Shown here in pieces: positions 6,415-12,068 of a stretch of 12,068 nucleotides of DNA. The stretch is taken from positions 1 to 12,068 of the forward strand of contig CAYQTO010000113.1 of NCBI GenBank assembly GCA_964420455.1. Reading direction: 5' to 3'. Below the pieces are notes generated by a model. The model was not told where the DNA came from. It saw only the letters and a list, made by a program, of their open reading frames with translations, and searched no databases. A program made the translations under genes and the position numbers. Each line of letters starts with the position of its first letter. Position 1 is the stretch's first letter. The stretch comes from CAYQTO01 sp964420455 (GTDB taxonomy: Bacteria > Sumerlaeota > Sumerlaeia > SLMS01).

Positions 6415-8076
6415 TCAGAGCTTCGTGGCGAGAAGTTCGCGTGCTCGGTCGAGCGCGCGATCGATATCCGGCAGGACATTTTCCGCCCCGATTCGATCGA
6501 GGAGCCCCTGCCTCGCCAGAGCCTGCCGGGGCTGGTCCTGCACCCCGGACAAAATCAGCCCGGTCCCATCCCGGCGACAAGTCCGGAGCAGGTCCTCCAG
6601 CACGTGCATCCCCGTCGCGTCCAGAGCCCAGACAAACCGCATCCGCAGCACAAGCAGCCGCGGAGGCCGCTCCAGCGATCCCATCGTCTCCTTGAACTTC
6701 TCCGCCGCGCCGAAGAAGAATGCCCCCTGCACTTCGAATACCTCCACGCCGTGGGGCACGTCGCGCGAGGCGAGCGACAGGGGATCCTCCTCGGTGCTGG
6801 AGCCGTCCTTGAGGCTTTGGGTGATGGGGTCGACGGTGCTGACCTCGGCCATGCGGCGGATAAACAACAGCGAGGCCATCACCACGCCGACCTCCACCGC
6901 GACCGTCAGGTCGACCAGCACGGTCAGCGCGAAAGTGCTCAGGAGAACCATGACGTCGCTACGGGGGGCGTTGAGGAGGCTGCGGAAGCGGTCGAGTTCC
7001 GCCATGTTGTAGCTGACGACGACCAGGATGCCGGCCAGCGCGGCGAGGGGGATTTCCCGGGCCAGGGGTGCCAGCAGCAGCAGGAGCAGGAAAAGCGTGG
7101 CGGCGTGAATGATCCCGGCGACGGGGGTGCGAGCGCCGCTGCGCACGTTGGTTGCGGTCCGCGCAATCGCCCCTGTGGCCGGGATGCCCCCGAACACCAC
7201 CGATCCCATGTTGGCGAGTCCTTGGGCGACCAGTTCCACGTTTGGCCGGTGCTTCTTTCCGGTCATGCCGTCCGCGACGGTGGCCGACAGGAGGGATTCG
7301 ATCGCGGCGAGGAGGCCGACCGTGAAGGCCGGCGAGACGAGCTCCCTCAGTGTCGCCAGATCGATGGAGGGCAGGCCCGGTTGGGGGAGCGTCCGGGGCA
7401 GGTCGCCAAAGCGCGATCCGATCGTGGCAACATCCAGACCCCCCGCCCAGGCCACGACCGTCGCCCCGACCATCCCCACCAGCATCGCGGGCACACGCGG
7501 ATCCAGCCGTCGCACCGCGATGATCCCCCCGATCGTCCCCAATCCAATCGCCGCCTCCCCCCAATGGATCGTCCCGGCGGCCTGGAAATAGGCCCACCAT
7601 CTCTCCGCAAACCCGGACGGCGAATCCTCCAACCGCAGGCCGATAAGGTCCGGCACCTGGGTCGTGAAAATCACCACGGCGATGCCCGTAGTGAATCCGG
7701 TTGTGACCGGGTAGGGGATGTAGCGGATGAGCGCACCCATGCGGGCCAGGCCCATCGCGACCAGCAAACCGCCGGCAAGGAGCGTGCACCACACGAGGCC
7801 CTCGTATCCGTACTCCGCGGCGATCCCCGACACGATGACCACGAAAGCCCCCGTGGGGCCTCCGATCTGGACGCGGCTCCCGCCGAGCAGCGAAATCAGG
7901 AAGCCCGCCACGATCGCCGTAAAGAGGCCCCGTTCCGGCGGCAGCCCGCTGGCGATCGCGAAGGCCATCGCCAGCGGCAGCGCCACCACACCCACCGTTA
8001 CGCCCGCCAGGAGGTCCGCGAGAAGATCGCGGCGGCTATATGTCTTCAGGCAGTCCAGCAGGACAGGGGAGAACAT
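6415..8076 (-). CDS. SulP family inorganic anion transporter with C-terminal STAS domain
   Basis: SulP (SLC26-related) proteins sit in the inner membrane and move sulfate, bicarbonate or dicarboxylates, often with sodium or protons. Counted from ATG 8076 the protein has 553 residues. The membrane part (about 15-408) opens with DLLAGVTVGVVALPLAMAFA (21-40), then the family signature GGSRVQIGGPTGAFVV (65-80), and carries many further hydrophobic segments such as 322-338 and 376-405. The STAS domain (about 440-553) includes VEVFEVQGAFFFGAAEKF (444-461) and LDATGMHVLEDLL (485-497). The substrate cannot be read from sequence; BicA-like bicarbonate, DauA-like dicarboxylate and sulfate transport are all possible. 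The frame stays open to 8181, but the family's N-terminus fits 8076. There is no clear ribosome-binding site. The gene lies 120 bases after the phosphonatase-like gene. Confidence 0.93.
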   Translation of the reverse strand: MFSPVLLDCLKTYSRRDLLADLLAGVTVGVVALPLAMAFAIASGLPPERGLFTAIVAGFLISLLGGSRVQIGGPTGAFVVIVSGIAAEYGYEGLVWCTLLAGGLLVAMGLARMGALIRYIPYPVTTGFTTGIAVVIFTTQVPDLIGLRLEDSPSGFAERWWAYFQAAGTIHWGEAAIGLGTIGGIIAVRRLDPRVPAMLVGMVGATVVAWAGGLDVATIGSRFGDLPRTLPQPGLPSIDLATLRELVSPAFTVGLLAAIESLLSATVADGMTGKKHRPNVELVAQGLANMGSVVFGGIPATGAIARTATNVRSGARTPVAGIIHAATLFLLLLLLAPLAREIPLAALAGILVVVSYNMAELDRFRSLLNAPRSDVMVLLSTFALTVLVDLTVAVEVGVVMASLLFIRRMAEVSTVDPITQSLKDGSSTEEDPLSLASRDVPHGVEVFEVQGAFFFGAAEKFKETMGSLERPPRLLVLRMRFVWALDATGMHVLEDLLRTCRRDGTGLILSGVQDQPRQALARQGLLDRIGAENVLPDIDRALDRARELLATKL

Positions 8077-8114
8077 GAGGATGGACTCGGGATCCGTGTG
8101 AGGAGAGTGCGGGC

Positions 8115-8126
8115 CTTGGGCCCAAG
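8115..8126. repeat. Perfect 12-base palindrome CTTGGGCCCAAG
   Basis: This exact palindrome sits 39 bases upstream of the SulP start codon, in the 120-base gap after the phosphonatase-like gene. Its position and symmetry would suit a dimeric repressor site or a short hairpin in the SulP leader. I see no second copy in the window. The function is inference. Confidence 0.25.
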
Positions 8127-8196
8127 AAGCGCCGCGCCCGGACCGTCGCGGGTCAAGGCCCGAGACGGCGCCTTTCCTCACATGGAAATGCCCGCG

Positions 8197-8889
8197 CTAT
8201 CCTTGATCGCCGAGCGCGTCCACAATCGGCAGCAGTTCCGCCAGGTCCTTGATCGCGTGCACGCCCGGGTAGTCCTCCGTCACCGTCCGTGTCCGTTCAC
8301 TCAGCACGGCAACGACGAGGCCGCAGCCGGCGTTGCGGCCCTGCTCGATGTCGCTGATGCTGTCGCCGGCCTTGCCGACAAGCTTTGGATCGCTCACACC
8401 CGCGCGTTCCATCAGTGCGTGGATCATATCCGGGTGGGGGCGGCCGTTGGGGACTTCGTCGCTGCTGACGGTGTCGTCGACAACGCCATCAGTCCAGCCG
8501 AGGCGATCGAGGATGGCATCGGTCGTGGCGCGGTCGAAGCCAGTGTCGAGGCCGATGCGGATGCCGCGCTCGCGCAGGCCGGCGAACAGCTCGCGCACGC
8601 CGGGCATCTCGCGCACCGTCGGGGCCGAGCGATAGTGCTCGATGATGCGGCGCTGGTAATCCGCGTGGACGCGTTCGACCTCGTCCTCGGAAGGGGCCTC
8701 GCCCCGCGCCTGCGTCAGCAGCGTGCGCACCGCCGCCGGCTTGGGCGTGCCCATCAGCGGATTCACGTCGGGCTCGGTCACGTCCGCCCCCGCCGCACGG
8801 AGGGCATCACACAGCCGCCCCGCCACCGCGTTGTCGTCGTCGCAGACCGTCGTCCCGGCCATGTCGAAAACCATCAGCTCGAGCCTCAT
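8197..8889 (-). CDS. Phosphonatase-like HAD hydrolase (PhnX-related)
   Basis: PhnX cleaves phosphonoacetaldehyde to acetaldehyde and phosphate using an aspartate nucleophile and a cap-domain lysine. This 230-residue homologue has the motif FDMAGTT (8-14). D9 is the nucleophile, and A11 stands where most HAD phosphatases carry the acid/base Asp, as in the DxAGTT of PhnX. LMGTPK (45-50) aligns with PhnX MGLLK, placing K50 at the Schiff-base lysine. DTGFD (115-119), NGRPHPDMI (148-156) and VGKAGDSISDIEQGRNAG (171-188) follow the PhnX order closely. The residue three after K50 is Ala, where PhnX, from memory, has an accessory His. Family membership is firm, but true phosphonoacetaldehyde hydrolase activity is uncertain. 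The ATG overlaps the upstream stop (ATGA), with AAAGGA nearby, so it is translationally coupled to the PhoD-like gene. Confidence 0.87.
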   Translation of the reverse strand: MRLELMVFDMAGTTVCDDDNAVAGRLCDALRAAGADVTEPDVNPLMGTPKPAAVRTLLTQARGEAPSEDEVERVHADYQRRIIEHYRSAPTVREMPGVRELFAGLRERGIRIGLDTGFDRATTDAILDRLGWTDGVVDDTVSSDEVPNGRPHPDMIHALMERAGVSDPKLVGKAGDSISDIEQGRNAGCGLVVAVLSERTRTVTEDYPGVHAIKDLAELLPIVDALGDQG

Positions 8890-10588
8890 TTGTCCGTCCT
8901 TTCCGTGCGGAAGTGGGTGAAGGGGATGCGCTCCGCCATTTCGGCCCCCGGGGTCACCCAGTAGACCCCGAGGCTCTGGCCCATGTAGTCCTCGAAGTAC
9001 TCGATGCGGAGGGGATGGAGGCCGGCCTCGAGGGCCAGGAGGCCCTCGCGGATGCGCGCACTGTGGGAGCCATCGTTGTCGACGACCTCGCGGCCGTGGA
9101 GGTAGAGCTTCGACCCGTCGTCGGACCGCGTCAGGAAGCGGTACATCCCGGTTGCGGGAGCGAGGAGGTAGCCTTCGTAGACGATGGCGTAATGGTCCTC
9201 GCGCCGGGCTAGAGCCTCGACGTCGAAGTCGTTGGCGATGCCCGAGGCGAGGATGGTTTCGGACTCGAAGTCCGGCAGGACCTTGTACTCGCCCTCGGTG
9301 TAGCGGTAGCGCAGGCCGTCCATGAGATTTTCCGGTGCGGTGACCGGCCTGATGGGTTCGACACGGGTGTAGGTGGCCTCGCGAACCTGGCCGCGACGCC
9401 AGCCGTCGGGATGGAAGTATGCCGCGCGAACGGTGGTCGTGTCGTCGAGGATGACGGGGCCGGTGTAGAGCGGCGAGGCGGCCGTGGGGGCGCCGCCGCC
9501 AGTGGCATAGCGCACTTCGAGCCCGGGCACCGGCGCCTCGATCGCGAAGGCCTCGCCCTCGACGAATTCACGGTCGCCGCCAAACTCCATTGGCAGTTCC
9601 AACTCGCTGAAGTTCACCCGATAGCGGTACTCCGCCTGGGTCGTCTCCGCGTCAAACACCTGAAAGGTCACGTGGGGGACATCCTCGCGATTGGGCTCCC
9701 ACTGGATGTCCATGAAGCAGACCGAGTGGCGCGAGCGCGTGGGAGGGGTGACGCGGTAGGGATTAAACTCGAGGCGNNNNNNNNNNGTTCGACCAGGTCG
9801 AAGTCGAGGACGCCGCGGGCGCGGGCCACCTCCGAGTAGTGCTGGTCGCCGGTGAGGAAGAGCACCCGTTCCGCCCCGGCGCGCCGGATCATGTCGTACA
9901 GGCGCGTGCGGGATCGGGGGTATTGGTCCCAGGTTTCCGAGCCGGACTCCTTCGGCACGAGAAGTTGGGTGCCGGAAACGAGCAGCCGCAGGTCCGCGGG
10001 CTTTTCGAGCTCGCCCGCGAGCCATGCCCATTGGGCCTCGCCGAGCATGTCCGCGTCGGGAGCGGGGTCCTCGCGGTTGTAGCGAACATCGAGCAGGATC
10101 ACCTGCAACGTGTGGCCGTCGATCTCCCACGTCCGGGTGTGATAAATGCCCGGCTGGTCGGCGGGGATGACGTCCTCGACCTCCCAGAACTCGCGAAAGA
10201 TGCGCATGGCGTCTTCCTTCAGCGGGTAGTCGATGCCGTCGTTGTTGTCGCCGTAGTCGTGGTCGTCCCAGGTGACGGCGAAGGGGACATTGGCCTTGAG
10301 CCACTGGTAGCCCTCCCGGGCGGCGAGGGCGTCGTAGCAACGGTGAAAGAGGGACAGGTCGCTCTGTGTATCAATATAGACGTTGTCGCCGACCCAGATG
10401 GCGTAGTCCGGGTTGGTTTCGGGATAGCGGTCGAGGGCGGGGGCGGGGGCGAACTGGCGGTGGCAGCCAAGGACGGCGATGCGGGCGGCGTCCTCGGGCT
10501 TTTCGGGGAAGCTGGCGGCGCGGAGAGGGAGGGCGAGAGACGCGAAGGCGGCAAGGCTCGGCCACAGGCGACGGCACGGCGTGATCAT
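8886..10588 (-). CDS. Secreted PhoD-like phosphoesterase with chitobiase-type and PA14 domains, interrupted by an assembly gap
   Basis: PhoD-like enzymes are exported, metal-dependent phosphodiesterases/alkaline phosphatases. From ATG 10588 (GAGGAG eight bases upstream) there is a signal peptide (about 1-24, RR-LWPSLAAFASLALPLRA-AS), GDNVYID (67-73), WDDHDYG (107-113), LDVRY (166-170), SGTQ (205-208) and TGDQHYSE (246-253), all metallophosphoesterase motifs. The part upstream of the gap ends at residue 267. The other side (9776-8886) gives 296 more residues. Its first roughly 60 look like the end of the catalytic domain (NPYRV), then come a chitobiase C-terminal-like beta domain (about 62-140) and a PA14 domain (about 152-290, SDDGSKLYLHG). 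The two halves are in different frames across the ten Ns. I read one gene with missing bases rather than two genes or a true frameshift. PA14 suggests carbohydrate binding. Confidence 0.8.
9777..9786. other. Assembly gap (ten Ns) inside the PhoD-like gene
   Basis: Ten Ns in a row are a common placeholder for a scaffold join of unknown size. The coding frame before the gap and the frame after it differ by two bases, counting the Ns as real. A true missing length that leaves a remainder of 2 when divided by 3 would restore one frame. The flanking protein looks like the late catalytic domain on both sides, so a modest stretch is probably missing. Confidence 0.95.
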
Positions 10589-10606
10589 GGGGAAATCTCC
10601 TCGGAA

Positions 10607-10620
10607 GTCAACTTGTTGAC
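10607..10620. promoter_or_regulatory. Inverted repeat GTCAAC-TT-GTTGAC upstream of the PhoD-like gene
   Basis: GTCAAC (10607-10612) and GTTGAC (10615-10620) are perfect inverted copies separated by two bases. They sit immediately upstream of the GAGGAG ribosome-binding site of the PhoD-like gene, and CCAATTGG (10620-10627) abuts them. Size and symmetry fit a dimeric regulator site. It does not resemble a Pho box as I know it, which is a pair of direct repeats. The function is inferred. Confidence 0.35.
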
Positions 10621-10705
10621 CAATTGGAGCTGAAGTCCGAGAGGGGGCAAGCAACAGTCCTGTGGCATTCTCGAGGAGGGCGGTAGGGAATTTGGAAGAT
10701 CCTTT

Positions 10706-10733
10706 TTGTCAAGCAATAAAGCATGACTAGTAT
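10706..10733 (+). promoter_or_regulatory. Weak candidate promoter reading toward the ClpP-like gene
   Basis: TTGTCA (10706-10711) and TAGTAT (10728-10733) are 16 bases apart and match the sigma-70-type hexamers at five and four of six positions. They lie in the AT-richer part of the intergenic region, and the -10 falls inside the nested hairpin. The ClpP-like start is more than 300 bases downstream, so this would make a long leader or serve something else. A TTGACA overlaps on the minus strand (10712-10707) but lacks a good -10. Confidence 0.2.
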
Positions 10734-10764
10734 TTGCGGGAATACTCGCAGTCTCGTCATGCTT
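10719..10764. repeat. Nested inverted repeat (hairpin or cruciform)
   Basis: The outer arms AAGCATGAC (10719-10727) and GTCATGCTT (10756-10764) are perfect nine-base inverted copies. Inside them AGTATT (10729-10734) and AATACT (10741-10746) form a second perfect stem around a TGCGGG loop. An alternative inner pairing TGCG/CGCA is also possible. Two stacked perfect stems in AT-richer DNA are unlikely to be chance. It could be a structured RNA leader, a bidirectional terminator or a folded DNA site. I see no integron attC core sequence or transposon gene with it. Confidence 0.5.
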
Positions 10765-11075
10765 AATACGTTGACGGCTTTAAGCCCTTCGAGGTCCAGG
10801 GGGGGTCCGATTTCACATGCGGAACGCATAGACACGATCCGGGAGGTTTCGACTCGTATCTGTTTGAATTCATTGGCCTTAAAGAAAGTGCCTCACAAAT
10901 GCCACCTTGGGTCGGAGGGAAACAGGGGCTCCGTGTGGAAGCCTCATTTCCGGAAGCTTACGGTCGGCACTTCTGATGAAAAGAGAATGGGCTTGCTTCG
11001 TCGGCGCTGGCGGCGGAATCTCCCGTTCCCCCGGGGCACTTCAGCCGCCGGTGGACGAAACGGAAAGGATTCCCC

Positions 11076-11663
11076 ATGGCCCGCCAGAGCACCGTTCCCA
11101 CGGTCACCCTTCTCGACGATGTGGAGAAGTGCGAGAAGGAGGTGATCGAGTCGTTGCTCGCCCTTCCTGACCGCAAGCCGGTGAACCTGGTGATCAATAG
11201 CGGGGGCGGGTCTGTCTATGCGAGCTTTGGCATCGCGACGACGATTCGAATGAAGGCCCTGCAGGCGACGGCGATCGTGCTGGCAGACTGCAGTTCGAGC
11301 GCGCTGCTGGTGTTTGCATCGTGCTCGCAACGCTATGTGGCGCCCCACGCCTCCTTCCTGTTTCACCCCATGCGCTGGTCGAGCGAGGACCAGTCCCGTT
11401 TGTCCGGCGCCAAGTCCTGGTCGTCGGAGTTCGAGCGGGTCACCGCCGAGTCGGAGGAATGGCTTGCGCAGCGCCTGCCAATGCATAAACGCACCCTTCG
11501 AAAGTGGATCCGCGAGGAGCGCTACGTGCCTGCCCACGAGTTGGTCGAGATGGGTCTGGCCGACTATCTGGACCTTGAAGATCCGAACGTGATCGACATC
11601 ACGGTGCGGAGTCGGCCGCGGCGCGCGGCGGCGCGGACGCGACAAGTCCGCAAAGTCGGATGA
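11076..11663 (+). CDS. Short ClpP-like serine peptidase family protein
   Basis: ClpP is the barrel-shaped serine peptidase that works with AAA+ unfoldases. This 195-residue protein keeps the ClpP core: LVINSGGGSVYASFG (38-52, oxyanion-hole region, ClpP INSPGG), ADCSSSALLVFA (70-81) where S73 aligns with the nucleophile, HASFLFHP (91-98) where H97 aligns with the catalytic His, and ERYVPAHELVEMGLAD (148-163), ClpP DRFLSAPEAVEYGLVD. In that last block the catalytic Asp of E. coli ClpP aligns with E148. The N-terminus is some 30 residues shorter than ClpP, so the axial-loop region that docks the unfoldase is missing. The basic C-terminal tail (178-193) is extra. GGAAAGGA (11062-11069) precedes the ATG. 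holB starts 11 bases after its stop. No Clp ATPase gene is in view. Confidence 0.85.
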   Translation: MARQSTVPTVTLLDDVEKCEKEVIESLLALPDRKPVNLVINSGGGSVYASFGIATTIRMKALQATAIVLADCSSSALLVFASCSQRYVAPHASFLFHPMRWSSEDQSRLSGAKSWSSEFERVTAESEEWLAQRLPMHKRTLRKWIREERYVPAHELVEMGLADYLDLEDPNVIDITVRSRPRRAAARTRQVRKVG

Positions 11664-11674
11664 CTTGACGCATC

Positions 11675-12068
11675 GTGCTGCCCCGCCAGCAACACACCCT
11701 CGACACGATCTGGGGACACGCCGGGGTCCGGCAGCTCGTTCCCAGACTGCTGGCCGCCGGGCGCCTGCCCCATGCCCTGCTGCTGACGGGTCCGGCGTCC
11801 ATCGGCAAGCGCTCGCTGGCGCTGGCCATGGCCAAGGCGATCCTTTCCGCGGGCCGCCCGCCTGTTGGGGGCACGTTGGAAATGCCCGTTTCGCCCTCCC
11901 GCCGGCGCGTTGATCCCCCCGCAGACGAGGGAGAAGGCGACCTCTTTGGCGAAGAGGATGATCTCTTCGGAAAGGAGCCGGACCTTTTCGGCGGTGTCGA
12001 GGAACCGGATGCCCCGGCCGCCCCGGCTACGTCGGGGGAACCGCCCCCGCCGCCCCCTCGACCGCAGG
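11675..12068 (+). CDS. holB: DNA polymerase III delta-prime subunit, 3' end cut off by window edge
   Basis: Delta-prime is a fixed part of the clamp loader that opens the sliding clamp during replication. The 131 residues in view begin, from a GTG at 11675, with TIWGHAGVRQLVPRLL (11-26), RLPHALLLTGPASIGKRSLA (30-49, a P-loop-like motif as in HolB/DnaX) and LAMAKAILS (50-58). An in-frame TGA at 11666-11668 rules out an earlier start. There is no strong ribosome-binding site, so it may be coupled to the ClpP-like gene, 11 bases upstream. After residue 60, where HolB relatives usually show zinc-finger cysteines, there is instead a proline-rich and acidic stretch without cysteines, with three DLFG heptads. 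The sequence runs off the right edge. Confidence 0.85.
   Translation, partial: MLPRQQHTLDTIWGHAGVRQLVPRLLAAGRLPHALLLTGPASIGKRSLALAMAKAILSAGRPPVGGTLEMPVSPSRRRVDPPADEGEGDLFGEEDDLFGKEPDLFGGVEEPDAPAAPATSGEPPPPPPRPQ
11939..12001 (+). repeat. Three tandem DLFG heptads within holB
   Basis: Codons 89-109 read DLFGEED, DLFGKEP and DLFGGVE, with DLFG at 89-92, 96-99 and 103-106, exactly seven residues apart. At the DNA level each unit is 21 bases, but the codons differ (CTC TTT, CTC TTC, CTT TTC). That points to protein-level conservation or an old duplication rather than a fresh slippage event. The surroundings are acidic and proline-rich, so this is probably a disordered linker carrying short interaction motifs. 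Confidence 0.75.

Larger units (their letters stand above)
10589..11075. other. 487-base intergenic region of lower GC with several inverted repeats
   Basis: This stretch separates the divergent PhoD-like and ClpP-like genes. It is visibly richer in A and T than the genes around it, especially 10685-10900. It holds an inverted repeat at 10607-10620, a nested hairpin at 10719-10764 and a short palindrome GGCTT-T-AAGCC at 10776-10786. Open frames of 75 codons (minus, 10608-10835) and 140 codons (plus, 10723-11145) cross it. Neither resembles a known protein; the first has no gene-like context and the second runs into the ClpP-like gene in another frame. I see no transposase fragment or tRNA. 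It likely holds the promoters of both flanking genes. Confidence 0.6.

Noticed and set aside
6281..6580. N-terminal extension of the aminotransferase frame
   Set aside because: The added 100 residues are low-complexity, enter the SulP gene and lie before a good ribosome-binding site and the family's normal N-terminus.
4721..7012. A 763-codon plus-strand open frame across the aminotransferase and SulP genes
   Set aside because: It lies opposite two clear genes and shows no domain. It is explained by GC-rich codon use.
6604..8964. A 786-codon plus-strand open frame opposite the SulP and phosphonatase-like genes
   Set aside because: The translation is rich in H, R, D and Q without motifs, and both strands cannot plausibly be conserved here.
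8886..10588. Frameshifted pseudogene call for the PhoD-like gene
   Set aside because: The frame change coincides exactly with the ten Ns, so it is better explained by unknown gap length.
10719..10764. Integron attC site or transposon end
   Set aside because: The arms fold like one, but no attC core motifs, integrase, cassette or transposase are visible.
10723..11145. A 140-codon plus frame in the intergenic region
   Set aside because: It overlaps the start of the ClpP-like gene in a different frame, has no nearby ribosome-binding site and resembles no known protein.

Overview
The window looks like chromosomal DNA from a GC-rich bacterium (about two thirds G+C by eye). The gene content and domain mixes fit Verrucomicrobiota, perhaps the Opitutae lineage. 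The clues are a secreted PhoD-like phosphatase fused to chitobiase-type and PA14 domains, a stand-alone pilT, a short ClpP-like protein beside the DNA polymerase III delta-prime gene, and an unusual folP-like gene. This placement is inference; there is no rRNA or other marker gene to test it. A run of ten Ns at 9777-9786 shows that this is a draft scaffold.

Layout from left to right. A truncated NAD(P)-dependent sugar epimerase/reductase gene (minus strand) runs off the left edge and diverges from a small HMA-fold gene that lacks the metal-binding CxxC. The HMA gene converges on pilT (minus), the type IV pilus retraction ATPase. Divergent from pilT is a tight plus-strand cluster: a family 2 glycosyltransferase, a Nudix hydrolase and prmC, joined by a 5-base gap and a TGATG stop/start overlap. 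A dihydropteroate-synthase-like gene with archaeal-type motifs follows after an 81-base gap. Its TAG stop overlaps the TAG stop of the converging gabT-like gene within a shared CTAG.

From about 4970 to 10588 all genes are on the minus strand. In transcription order they are a secreted PhoD-like phosphoesterase (interrupted by the assembly gap), a phosphonatase-like HAD hydrolase joined to it by an ATGA overlap, a SulP-type anion transporter with a STAS domain, and a class III aminotransferase resembling 4-aminobutyrate aminotransferase. The first two suggest organophosphorus scavenging. The transporter and aminotransferase are separated from them by gaps of 120 and 134 bases and need not share regulation.

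A 487-base intergenic region (10589-11075) is less GC-rich than its surroundings and holds several inverted repeats, including a nested hairpin. To its right, on the plus strand, a short ClpP-like serine peptidase homologue is followed 11 bases later by the start of holB (DNA polymerase III delta-prime), which runs off the right edge. The visible part of holB carries an acidic low-complexity insert with three exact-spaced DLFG heptads.

I see no CRISPR array, tRNA, rRNA, insertion sequence or prophage, and no clear defence system. The best candidates for something under-described are the ClpP-like/holB pair with its DLFG repeats, the PhoD-PA14 plus phosphonatase-like pair, and the CxxC-less HMA protein.
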